DNA of 64,000 nucleotides. It comes from Homoserinibacter sp. YIM 151385. GTDB lineage: Bacteria; Actinomycetota; Actinomycetes; Actinomycetales; Microbacteriaceae. Made by a program: the position numbers and the translations under genes. Positions 50,657 to 58,763 of the stretch are shown here, in pieces; positions within the stretch are counted from its first letter, which is position 1; each line of letters begins with the position of its first letter. Where the stretch lies: the NCBI RefSeq assembly GCF_027912415.1, contig NZ_CP115175.1, forward strand, positions 434,001 to 498,000, in the 5' to 3' direction. The notes under the pieces are model-generated. The model was not told the origin of the DNA, ran no database searches, and was given only the letters and a program-made list of their open reading frames with translations.

Positions 50657-51007
50657 ATGGCGACGAAGACCACGGTCATCCTCATCGACGATCTCGACGG
50701 GGAGGAGCTCCCCGCGGGCACCTCGCCGACGACGTTCTCCCTCGACGGCGCGCAGTACCGGATCGACCTCGGCTCGGCGAACCGCGCGGCGCTCGAGAAG
50801 GCGCTCGAGCCGTTCATCGAGGTGGCGGTCCGGACGGGCGCGTCCTCGGGCGGCCGCAAGTCGGGGTCCTCGGGAGGCGGGTCGGGTCGCACCTCGCCGG
50901 AGAAGCTCGCGGCGATCCGCGTCTGGGCTGCCGGACGCGGCATCGAGCTGCCGTCGCGGGGTCGCATCAAGCAGTCGGTCATCGACGAGTTCGACGCCTC
51001 GCACTGA
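50657..51007 (+). CDS. lsr2: Lsr2-type nucleoid-associated protein
   Basis: The 116-residue product has the Lsr2 N-terminal oligomerisation domain (VILIDDLDGEELP...TTFSLDGAQYRIDLGSANRAALEKALEPFIEVA). A Gly/Ser linker follows, then the DNA-binding domain with IRVWAAGRGIELPSRGRIKQSVIDEF, where SRGRI is the AT-hook-like RGR. Lsr2 is the actinobacterial xenogeneic silencer that coats AT-rich, often acquired, DNA. It lies right beside the lower-GC integrative element. The leaderless-type -10 TAGTCT precedes the ATG by 6 nt. Confidence 0.95.
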   Translation: MATKTTVILIDDLDGEELPAGTSPTTFSLDGAQYRIDLGSANRAALEKALEPFIEVAVRTGASSGGRKSGSSGGGSGRTSPEKLAAIRVWAAGRGIELPSRGRIKQSVIDEFDASH

Positions 51008-51040
51008 GCGCGAGCGGCCGCCGGTCGAGCCCGGAGGGGG

Positions 51041-54000
51041 CTACTCCAGCTCCCGGAGTCGTGCCGCGACGCCCGTGCCGCTCGCGGTCCGCCGCTCCGA
51101 GCCGACCGCGATCGCGAGGAGCACGGCGCCGGCCGTCGCGAGCGTGATCCACCAGGGGAGCGCGCCGATGCTCCGGCCGATCTGCACCGCGAAGACGATG
51201 ACGTTCTCGATCGGGAGCACGACGAGGCCGAGCACGAAGGGGGCGGCCAGGCGTCGGCTCGACCCGACGAGGATCGCCAGCAGGGCGAGCGCGATGACGA
51301 GGACCGCGCGCCAGGTCTGCGGATCGGTCCCGGTCGCGAGCACCGAGGGGAGCATCGTGAGGACGATGCCGGGTCCGAGCACACGCCACGACCCGCGGTA
51401 GCCGAATGGCCAGTCGAGCAGGCGCGGCCGAGCGACCTCCCGGATGCGGTCGCGTCTCGTCAGTGCGACGATCCCGAGTGCCAGCACCGCGAGTCCGAGC
51501 GGGAGCGAGAACCATTCGACGCGCAGGTCGCGTTGGCTCCAGCCGACGACGCCCGTGATCCAGGCGAGCGGGTAGATCCACGCCGCAGCGGGGAGGCTGG
51601 TGGGGCTCCGGCGGTCGCGGATCGCGATGGCGACCATGCCGACGAGCAGCATCACCATGAGCGCCCACGTGAGCCAGATCGGGGTCCAGTCGCGACGGAT
51701 CGCCGTCCATGGCGCGACTACGGCGTAGAGCGCGACGGGCAGCCAGAGCAGTCGGGCCTCGAGCACCGGGCGAAGTCGGGCGGCCCCCGGCTCATGGCGG
51801 CGCACCGACCGCACGAGGTGGTGCGCGACGACGAGTCCGAGGAGCGCGGCGGCGAGCGAGGTCCCGAGAACCGGCAGGATAACGAGCGCGGGCGCGACCC
51901 CGGCGATCGTGTCGAGCCCGAGACCCCAGCGGATCCCGAGGAGCGGCGCGGACCCCGCCGTGAGGCCGGCGAAGGCGAGGAGCGGCACCCGCATCGCGAC
52001 GAGACGCCGACCGGCGCCCTCGCCGCGGATCGCGAGCGCGGCCGCCAGCAGCAGGACGGCGGCCGCTCCCAGTCCGATCGCCCGCCACGGCAGCACCGAG
52101 CCTGTGCCGCTGCCGACGACGGCGTGCACGACGAGGCTCGGCAGGATCGCCGAGGCGAGCCCGCTCGTCGCGAGGGCGACGCCGACACCGCGGCGCGCGA
52201 CGGCGATGGCGCCGATCGTCGCGGCCGCGAGCGCGGGCGGGAGGATGTACGGCTCGAGGATGTCGACCCCGGCGAGCGCCCAGACGCACCACAGCGCACC
52301 CGTCCAGGCGGCGGTGGCGAGCCACCATCCGTACCGTCTCCCGGCGGACAGCCGTGCGGCCGCCGCGCCGATCCCGATGAGGATGAGGACGATGCAAGCC
52401 GTGGTGAGCCCGGCCGCCTCGCGGGCGAGCGCGAGGACGAGCGCGAGCCCCGCCGTGAGGAGCGTGCTCAGCTCGACCGCGAGTGCGGCGGCGCGCGAGC
52501 TCCGGGAGCCGTGGCCGCGTCTCGCGAGCAGCGCGCCGAGCGCCCGGGTCGAGGGGAGCGCGGCCGCGACGAGCACGCCGATGACCGGCAGCGTGACCGG
52601 CGACGCGCTCGTCGCGAGGAGCTGGGCGCCGAGGCTGATGACGACGACGGCGAGCGAGGGCACGAGGATCGATGCCGCGAGGGCGCGCACGACGACCGTC
52701 AGCCCGGACCTCCGCGTGAGGAGCAGGGTCAGCGCCAGCAGGAAGACGAGGCCGGTCGAGAGGGCCGTCCATCCGCTGCGCTCGATGAGCACGGACACGA
52801 TGCCGAGCAGGAAGGGGATCCCGGTCACGAGCAGGATCGCCCACCAGGAGCGTGCGCGGACGGCGGGGATCGCGGTCGCGACGAGCGCGACGACGGCGCC
52901 CGCCGCGGTCACGAGGGCGAGCACGACCTCGGGGTCGAGGCCCAGCAGGTCGAGCGCGACGCCGAGTGCCGCGAGCCCGTAGGCGTAGCCCAGCGCGAGC
53001 CAGGTCGGGCGCATGACCCGCGGCAGCGCGCGGGTCGCGAGGACGAGCACGAGCAGGATGCCCGCCGCGGTCGCGACGCCGAGCCAGCGGTCGATCCAGC
53101 TCTGGATGGCCGCGAGGACGAGCAGCGTCTGCGCGGTGGTCGCGAGCGCGACCCGGATCCGCAGCGGGCGCCCGTTCGTCGTCAGGCGGATCGCGGTCGC
53201 CGCGGAGCCGGCGGCGAGTAGGAGGACGAGGGGGATGACCACGATGCGCGGCAGCGGCAGCCAGGCGAGGAGGGCGTGGAGGAGGACGACCGCGAGCACG
53301 ATGGCTGCGCCGATGCGCAGGGAGGGGTCGCGCCGCTCGCGGCGCCAGGCGGCCCAGGAGGATCCCGCGAGCGCTGCGATGGCGCCGAGGGCGCCGAGGA
53401 GCGGCAGCAGCACGTCGTCACGCGGGACCCACGCGGGGTCGAGGAGCGGATCGTGTCCGGATCCCGCGGAGAGGAGGTCGCCGAGGGGGAGCAGGAGGCA
53501 GCCGAGCGCGATCGTCGCCGAGGGGATCGCCACGAGCCCGGCCACGGCCAGCGCGCCGCCGTCGAGCGCGGCGGCTCGCACCCGCATCGCCCGAGGCGCG
53601 AGGCCCAGCAGGAGCACCGCGAGGGCGGCGGCGCAGGGCATGAGCAGCGCGAGCAGCTCCGGCCTCGGGTCGGGGAGCGAGACCGGCAGGATCGCGAGTG
53701 CCGCGGTGGCGAGCACGCCGGCGGCCGCGCTCCAGACGGCGGGGATGCGGTGGGCCGTGGCGAGGACGGCGGAGGCCGCGAGTGCGGTGAGGACGGCCGC
53801 GGCGCCGAGCACCCGGACCCAGGCCGGGGTCGTGTCGAGGGCGACGAGCTGGATGACGACGACCACCACGAGCACCGCGTGCACGACCGTCAGGGTCACG
53901 GTGTCGGCGCGGAGGGAGCGCTCGAACCGCGCCTCGAGGACGGGCAGCGCGCGCTGCGCCGCGAGTGCCGCGGCGATGGCGCCGAGGTGGCCGACGACCG

Positions 54001-54769
54001 CGCCGAAGGTCTCGCCGCTCGCATAGCCGAGCATGGCCGGCACGGATGCGAGCCCCAGCAGCGAGAGCCAGAGCCAGGTGCGGAGTCGGACGAGCCAGGT
54101 GATCGCGAGCATCGCGGTGCCGGCGAAGGCGGTGCCGATCGCGGCATAGAGGCAGCCGAGCTCCGCCGTCGAGCCGAGGTCGGCGAAGGCGCGGATGTCG
54201 AGGGCCACGAAGACGAGCCCCAGCGCCCCGATGGCCTCGGCGGAGAACGTCAGCCCGCGACGGTGGAGCTGCCAGGCGCCGAGGAGGAACAGCACCGAGA
54301 TGGCGCCGATGATCGTCGTCCGCACCGCGATGTCGGTGAGGTCGGGGTTGAGGAAGGTGAAGACGAAGGCGGCGACGGCGAAGAGCCCGGCGCCCGCGAC
54401 CGCGAGGACGGACTGCACGCTGATCTGCGATTCGCGCTGCGGGAGTGCGTTCGGAGCCGGGACCGCCGCCGGGATGCCGGCGCCGGGTGCCGGGGCCGCG
54501 CTCGCGGCGGCGGGTGCCCGCGGCACGGTCGTCGGCGGTGCGAGCGGAGCCGTCGGAAGCTCGCCGATCAGCCGCCGCCGCTCCAGCACCGCTGCGGCCG
54601 CGCGCTGCGACGCCTCCCACACCGCGACGCCCTCGGGGCCGCCGAGGACGGCGCCGCATCGCCCGCACGGGCCCGTCGTCACGAGCATCGCGGCGCATCT
54701 GGGGCAGGTGGCTGTGGCGAGGAGCGCGTCGGCGACGCCCTCGCTCCAATCCCTCGGGGCTCGGGTCAT
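51041..54769 (-). CDS. Very large polytopic membrane protein with N-terminal zinc ribbon (SCO7613-like)
   Basis: The 1242-residue product begins with a probable zinc ribbon (CPRC...CGRC, residues 22-38), then an Ala/Pro-rich linker to about residue 115. More than thirty hydrophobic segments run to the C-terminus. Proteins of this design in actinobacteria carry the SCO7613 C-terminal-domain name; function is unknown. Polytopic repeats of 20-25 residues separated by short Arg-rich loops are visible throughout. The minus-strand -10 TAGACT (54776-54781) and a 6-nt gap precede the ATG, a leaderless start. Confidence 0.8.
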   Translation of the reverse strand: MTRAPRDWSEGVADALLATATCPRCAAMLVTTGPCGRCGAVLGGPEGVAVWEASQRAAAAVLERRRLIGELPTAPLAPPTTVPRAPAAASAAPAPGAGIPAAVPAPNALPQRESQISVQSVLAVAGAGLFAVAAFVFTFLNPDLTDIAVRTTIIGAISVLFLLGAWQLHRRGLTFSAEAIGALGLVFVALDIRAFADLGSTAELGCLYAAIGTAFAGTAMLAITWLVRLRTWLWLSLLGLASVPAMLGYASGETFGAVVGHLGAIAAALAAQRALPVLEARFERSLRADTVTLTVVHAVLVVVVVIQLVALDTTPAWVRVLGAAAVLTALAASAVLATAHRIPAVWSAAAGVLATAALAILPVSLPDPRPELLALLMPCAAALAVLLLGLAPRAMRVRAAALDGGALAVAGLVAIPSATIALGCLLLPLGDLLSAGSGHDPLLDPAWVPRDDVLLPLLGALGAIAALAGSSWAAWRRERRDPSLRIGAAIVLAVVLLHALLAWLPLPRIVVIPLVLLLAAGSAATAIRLTTNGRPLRIRVALATTAQTLLVLAAIQSWIDRWLGVATAAGILLVLVLATRALPRVMRPTWLALGYAYGLAALGVALDLLGLDPEVVLALVTAAGAVVALVATAIPAVRARSWWAILLVTGIPFLLGIVSVLIERSGWTALSTGLVFLLALTLLLTRRSGLTVVVRALAASILVPSLAVVVISLGAQLLATSASPVTLPVIGVLVAAALPSTRALGALLARRGHGSRSSRAAALAVELSTLLTAGLALVLALAREAAGLTTACIVLILIGIGAAAARLSAGRRYGWWLATAAWTGALWCVWALAGVDILEPYILPPALAAATIGAIAVARRGVGVALATSGLASAILPSLVVHAVVGSGTGSVLPWRAIGLGAAAVLLLAAALAIRGEGAGRRLVAMRVPLLAFAGLTAGSAPLLGIRWGLGLDTIAGVAPALVILPVLGTSLAAALLGLVVAHHLVRSVRRHEPGAARLRPVLEARLLWLPVALYAVVAPWTAIRRDWTPIWLTWALMVMLLVGMVAIAIRDRRSPTSLPAAAWIYPLAWITGVVGWSQRDLRVEWFSLPLGLAVLALGIVALTRRDRIREVARPRLLDWPFGYRGSWRVLGPGIVLTMLPSVLATGTDPQTWRAVLVIALALLAILVGSSRRLAAPFVLGLVVLPIENVIVFAVQIGRSIGALPWWITLATAGAVLLAIAVGSERRTASGTGVAARLRELE

Positions 54770-54922
54770 GGTCGGAGTCTAGGGACGCCATCCCGTCGAA
54801 CCCGATCGAAACTCCGTGATGGTGGACGGCCTCCGACGCCGGCCCCTGTTGAGGAGGGACGGGGCGGGAATAGCCGCCGTGTCGTCGTGGTTGCGTCGGT
54901 GGCCCGCGACAGGATGGATGCC

Positions 54923-55762
54923 ATGACCGACGCCGACGCCCCCGCGCCCGCTCCCACCCCGGAGGAGCGGCTCGCGACCTTCCGCTCCCGCCGCGCCGAG
55001 TCGGTCGTGCAGCCCATGGGCTCGCTCGCGCTCGTCAACACGCAGTGGGTCGACTCCGCCCAGCCGGTCTGGGGGGTGGCGGGCACCTGGGCTCCGAGGG
55101 AGGACGGCGGGTCCGGCCTCACTGTGACCGCCACCGCAGCGGATGGCCTCCGCGTCGACGGCGAGCTCGTCGACGGCACCGTGACGGTGCGCGGCAAGGA
55201 CGACGCATCGCCCTCGTCGATCGTCTTCGACGAGCACACGATCGGCACCGTCATCGCGCAGGAGGGCGGAAGCTACGCGCTCCGCGTCTGGGACAGCCAG
55301 TCGGAGGCCATTCAGCGCTTCGGCGGCATCGACGCCTACGACTACGACGCCTCCTGGGTCGTCGTGGCGGACTTCGCCCCGAATCCCGAGGGCACGACCC
55401 TCGGCTTCCAGCACATCAAGGACGAGGGCGCCGAGCGCGAGGAGGTCATCCCCGGCTCCATCACGTTCACGAAGGACGGCGTCGACTACGACCTCGCGGG
55501 CTTCAAGTCGGGCCGCGCGATCCAGATCGTCTTCGCTGACGCGACGAGCGGCGAGGAGACCTACAGCGTCGGCCGCTTCCTCTTCGTCGCCCCGCGCGCC
55601 GACGGCAAGGTCGTGCTCGACTTCAACACGGCGGTGCTCCCGCCCTGCGCCTTCAGCTACGCCTTCAACTGCCCGATGCCGCCCAAGCAGAACCGCTTCG
55701 GCGTGCCGATCCGCGCGGGCGAGAAGAACGTGCTCGACCGCGAGGGCGCGCTCCTGCACTAG
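54923..55762 (+). CDS. DUF1684 family protein
   Basis: The 279-residue product ends with the DUF1684 hallmark: GRFLFVAPRADGKVVLDFNTAVLPPCAFSYAFNCPMPPKQNRFGVPIRAGE. An earlier region is beta-rich (SITFTKDGVDYDLAGFKSG). No signal peptide, so it is cytosolic. No reaction is established for the family. Start choice: ATG 54923, with the in-frame ATG 54914 possible. It is divergent from the giant membrane protein gene. Two palindromic repeats follow its stop. Confidence 0.85.
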   Translation: MTDADAPAPAPTPEERLATFRSRRAESVVQPMGSLALVNTQWVDSAQPVWGVAGTWAPREDGGSGLTVTATAADGLRVDGELVDGTVTVRGKDDASPSSIVFDEHTIGTVIAQEGGSYALRVWDSQSEAIQRFGGIDAYDYDASWVVVADFAPNPEGTTLGFQHIKDEGAEREEVIPGSITFTKDGVDYDLAGFKSGRAIQIVFADATSGEETYSVGRFLFVAPRADGKVVLDFNTAVLPPCAFSYAFNCPMPPKQNRFGVPIRAGEKNVLDREGALLH

Positions 55763-55870
55763 CGCCGGCTGCTCGAGGCCCGCTCGATCGGGCGGGCCGG
55801 CCCGGCGGCCGGGATCCCTCGCGAGCGCCTCGCCGCACGCATCCCCGTGCCGCTCTCCCACGGCGCGTCC

Positions 55871-55956
55871 GTCGGAAACTCAGGAGAGTCCGGGCGCATG
55901 ACGCGCCGCGGTTCCGCAGCGGCGCGAGAGCCGGCGACGACTCCTGCGTTTCCGAC
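55871..55956. repeat. 86-bp palindromic repeat, copy 9
   Basis: Ends GTCGGAAACTCAGGAGAG and GACTCCTGCGTTTCCGAC, the right arm with one A-to-C change. The core has GCGCCGC/GCGGCGC. It lies 109 bp after the DUF1684 stop. Confidence 0.93.
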
Positions 55957-56008
55957 GCGACTCGCGGCGGCGTGACGGATGCCGGAATCGAGCGGCCGGT
56001 GTGGATGC

Positions 56009-56094
56009 GTCGGAAACTCAGGAGAGTCCGGCGACTGGGAGTCGGGCGGTCCGGAGGCGACGCGGGATGCGGCGTCGACTCCTGAGTTTCCGAC
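56009..56094. repeat. 86-bp palindromic repeat, copy 10
   Basis: Ends GTCGGAAACTCAGGAGAG and GACTCCTGAGTTTCCGAC, with GACT/AGTC and GACGC/GCGTC pairs in the core. It forms a tandem with copy 9, 52 bp apart. The rest of 55763-56240 shows no gene. Confidence 0.95.
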
Positions 56095-56240
56095 GCGGGT
56101 GACGCGACTGGTGCGGCCGACGTGCTCGCACGGCTGACGCGGCTGACCGCGTCGGGGCGGGGCGGGGCGGCAGGCGGCCGTCCTCCGCACGGGATGCGGC
56201 GGCGTCGCGCGGTGTCGGCGGCGCACGCGAGGATGGAGAC

Positions 56241-57917
56241 GTGCATGTGGTCCTCGAGTCGCTCGATGCCGGCGCCGTCCGCGCGGTGTGGTGCGACGAC
56301 GCGGGCACTCCCGCGGAGGAGCTCGAGCTCGACCGGGACGAGCTCCCCGAGCTCGTCGCCGAGACGGAGGCCGAGGAGTCCCCTCGGTGGGTGTGGAGCG
56401 ACACGGCCGGCTGGTATCCGCCGCTGCTCGCGGCCGGCGTCCGCGTGGACCGCGCGCTCGACCTGCGGCTCTGCCGCCGCATCCTCCGACTCGCGGAGGG
56501 GGCGGCCGGGACGCCGATCGCGACGCTCCCGCGCGATGCCTGGGATGCCCCGCCGCCGCCCGCCGCTCAGGGCGGCGGGCTGTTCGAGCTCGAGCGCGGG
56601 GCGCCGCCGGGGGATGCGGTCGCCGAGCTGGCTCGGCAGCGCGCCGCGGTCGCGGCGAGCCGCGAGCCGGGCGTGCTCGCCCTCCTCCTCGCAGCGGAGA
56701 GCGTCGGCTCGCTCGTCGCGGCCGAGATGTCGCATGCCGGCCTGCCCTGGAGCGCGGAGCGCCACCGCGCGATCCTCGAGGACCTCCTCGGCAGCCGTGA
56801 TGGGGGCAGTCGGCCTGACCGCATGGAGGCGCTCGCGCAGCGGATCCGCGACGAGCTCGGCGCGCCCGGGCTGAACCCGGACTCGGCACCCGCGCTGCTC
56901 AAGGCGCTGCAGGTCGCCGGCCTGGGCGTGCAGAGCACGAGCCGCTGGGAGCTGCAGGAGCAGCGCCATCCCGTCGTCGCGCCGCTGCTCGAATACAAGA
57001 AGCTGCACCGCATGCTCACTGCGAACGGCTGGCACTGGCTCGACGAGTGGGTCCATGACGGCCGCTTCCGCCCGGTCTACGTCGTCGGCGGCGTCGTGAC
57101 GGGTCGCTGGGCGAGCGACGGCGGCGGCGCGCTGCAGCTGCCGCACAGCATCCGCGGCGCGGTCGTGCCCGATCCCGGCTGGAAGCTCGTGGTCGCCGAT
57201 GCCGCGCAGCTGGAGCCGCGCGTGCTCGCGGCGATGTCGGGGGATGCCGCGATGGCTCGGGCGGGTCAGGCGGTGGACATGTACGAGGGCATCGTGCGCA
57301 GCGGCGCCGTCGCCGATCGGCAGGAGGCGAAGTACGGCATGCTCGGCGCGATCTACGGCGGTACGACGGGAGCGAGTGCGCGCGTGCTCCCGCGCCTCAC
57401 GCGCGCCTTCCCCGCGGCGATGGGGCTCGTCGAACGGGCGGCGCGCGACGGCGAGCAGGACCGCCGCGTGCGGACCTGGCTCGGGCGGACCTCGCCCCGC
57501 CGCGGCGAGGGCGCGGCCGACGGCCCGGCCGCCTACGACGAGACGCGGACGGATGCGGAGCGCCGTCGCGCGCAGCAGGACGCCCGCTCCTGGGGTCGCT
57601 TCACCCGCAACTTCGTCGTCCAGGGCACGGCCGCGGAGTGGGCGATGTGCTGGATGGGCGCGTTGCGCTCGCGGCTGTGGTCGATGGGGGAGCGGGAGGC
57701 GCCGGCCGGTGCGGTCGAGCCCTTCGCGCGGCGCCCGCACCTGGTCTTCTTCCTCCACGACGAGCTCATCGTGCACGCGCCCGAGGAGCTCGCCGAGGAG
57801 GTCGCGGAGGCGATGCGCGTCTCGGCGGCGCAGGCGGGCCGCATGCTCTTCCCGGCCGCGGGCGTCGAATTCCCGGTCCAGGTGGCGGTCGTCGACCGCT
57901 ACGCCGACGCGAAGTAA
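56241..57917 (+). CDS. Family A DNA polymerase-like protein (bifunctional 3'-5' exonuclease/polymerase type)
   Basis: The 558-residue product has a shortened, degenerate exonuclease-like N-terminal part and a family A polymerase domain. Motif A is VVADAAQLEPRVLAAMSGD (about residue 318), motif B RQEAKYGMLGAIYGGTTG and motif C LVFFLHDELIVHAPEE with the catalytic Asp-Glu pair. It is about 350 residues shorter than PolA and lacks the 5' nuclease. Such second PolA-like proteins are widespread in actinobacteria; the cellular role is unclear. The GTG at 56241 follows GATGGAGAC. Confidence 0.88.
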   Translation: MHVVLESLDAGAVRAVWCDDAGTPAEELELDRDELPELVAETEAEESPRWVWSDTAGWYPPLLAAGVRVDRALDLRLCRRILRLAEGAAGTPIATLPRDAWDAPPPPAAQGGGLFELERGAPPGDAVAELARQRAAVAASREPGVLALLLAAESVGSLVAAEMSHAGLPWSAERHRAILEDLLGSRDGGSRPDRMEALAQRIRDELGAPGLNPDSAPALLKALQVAGLGVQSTSRWELQEQRHPVVAPLLEYKKLHRMLTANGWHWLDEWVHDGRFRPVYVVGGVVTGRWASDGGGALQLPHSIRGAVVPDPGWKLVVADAAQLEPRVLAAMSGDAAMARAGQAVDMYEGIVRSGAVADRQEAKYGMLGAIYGGTTGASARVLPRLTRAFPAAMGLVERAARDGEQDRRVRTWLGRTSPRRGEGAADGPAAYDETRTDAERRRAQQDARSWGRFTRNFVVQGTAAEWAMCWMGALRSRLWSMGEREAPAGAVEPFARRPHLVFFLHDELIVHAPEELAEEVAEAMRVSAAQAGRMLFPAAGVEFPVQVAVVDRYADAK

Positions 57918-57951
57918 GGCGACACGCCCGGAACTCCCAGGAATGACAGTG

Positions 57952-57981
57952 TTGTGATTCCGCGGGATCACGGGGCATACT
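57952..57981 (+). promoter_or_regulatory. Promoter of the DUF3145 gene with a palindrome in the spacer
   Basis: -35 TTGTGA (57952-57957) and -10 CATACT (57976-57981) are 18 bp apart. GTGATTCCGCGGGATCAC (57954-57971) is a near-perfect inverted repeat with GTGAT/ATCAC ends lying over the -35 and spacer, a likely repressor site of an unknown regulator. The leader is about 65 nt. Confidence 0.55.
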
Positions 57982-58051
57982 GGTCCCGGAGCCACTGGTT
58001 CTCCGCACCGCAGATCGATGGGGAAGTCGCATCTGAGGAACGGAGTGGAAA

Positions 58052-58555
58052 GTGGTTGCAACGGTTGCGCGCGGAGTGATCCTGATTCACTCCGCACCTC
58101 GCGCGCTCTGCCCCCATGTCGAATGGGCGGCGGGTCGCGCTCTCGGGCATGCCGTCAGCTTCGACTGGCGAGAGCAGCCCGTGCTCGACGGCGCCCAGCG
58201 GGCGGCCTTCTTCTGGCAGGGCGAGCGCGGCCTCGGTGCGGTCATCGCGTCGGCGCTCCGCGGCTGGGAGCACCTCCGCTACGAGGTCACGGAGGATGCC
58301 GGGCTCGGCACCGACGGCGGCCGCTGGATGCACACCCCCGATCTCGGGATCTTCCACGCCCAGACGGACACCGCGGGCAACACGGTGATCCCGGAGGATC
58401 GGGTCCGCTCGGCGATGGAGCTCGCCGGCTCGGACGCGTTCGAGCTGCATCGCGAGCTCCGCCTCGCGCTCGGCCAGGCGTGGGACGACGAGCTCGAGCC
58501 GTTCCGGTACGCGACCGAGGACTCCCCGGTCGTCTGGCTGCACAAGGTGGGCTGA
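58052..58555 (+). CDS. DUF3145 family protein
   Basis: The 167-residue product matches the actinobacterial DUF3145 family: RGVILIHSAPRALCPHVEWAAGRALG at the start, FDWREQPVLDGAQRAAFFWQGERGLGA, YEVTEDAGLGTDGGRWMHTPDLGIFHAQTDTAGNTVIPEDRVR and a C-terminal HRELRLALGQAWDDELEPFRYA. Cytosolic, function unknown. Its gene commonly lies near the FAS-II cluster in actinobacteria, as it does here. The GTG at 58052 has GGAGTGGAAA upstream. Confidence 0.9.
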   Translation: MVATVARGVILIHSAPRALCPHVEWAAGRALGHAVSFDWREQPVLDGAQRAAFFWQGERGLGAVIASALRGWEHLRYEVTEDAGLGTDGGRWMHTPDLGIFHAQTDTAGNTVIPEDRVRSAMELAGSDAFELHRELRLALGQAWDDELEPFRYATEDSPVVWLHKVG

Positions 58556-58558
58556 GCG

Positions 58559-58675
58559 ATGACGACGATCCTGAGGCGCCTGCCCTTCGGCCGCTGGTCG
58601 CGCCGTCGAGCCAGCGCGGGCGCCTGGCTCCTCCAGCGCGAGCTCCGCAACCGCGCGATCGCGGGCCGGAGCTGA
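58559..58675 (+). CDS. Possible small basic peptide downstream of the DUF3145 gene
   Basis: ATG at 58559, three bases after the DUF3145 stop, opens a 38-codon frame ending at TGA 58673. The product MTTILRRLPFGRWSRRRASAG... is strongly basic and could be a short amphipathic helix. No ribosome-binding site is clear and the frame may be chance, but the spacing fits translational coupling. Confidence 0.3.
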   Translation: MTTILRRLPFGRWSRRRASAGAWLLQRELRNRAIAGRS

Positions 58676-58710
58676 GTCGCCGCTCGGAGCGGCCGCGCGC
58701 CTGATCGCTC

Positions 58711-58741
58711 GGTGCGCGCGCCGCCCGGTGCCGCGCGCGCC
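58711..58741. terminator. Terminator between the convergent DUF3145 unit and fabF
   Basis: GGTGCGCGCG (58711-58720) pairs with CGCGCGCGCC (58732-58741) with one G-T wobble and an 11-nt loop. It can serve transcripts from both sides. Confidence 0.5.
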
Positions 58742-58763
58742 CACAGCGCATGGCTCGGGGCGC

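Noticed and set aside
11269-56094. CRISPR array made of the recurring GTCGGAAACTCAGG motif
   Set aside because: The copies are dispersed over 45 kb, occur as inverted pairs and do not alternate with uniform spacers; no cas genes are present.
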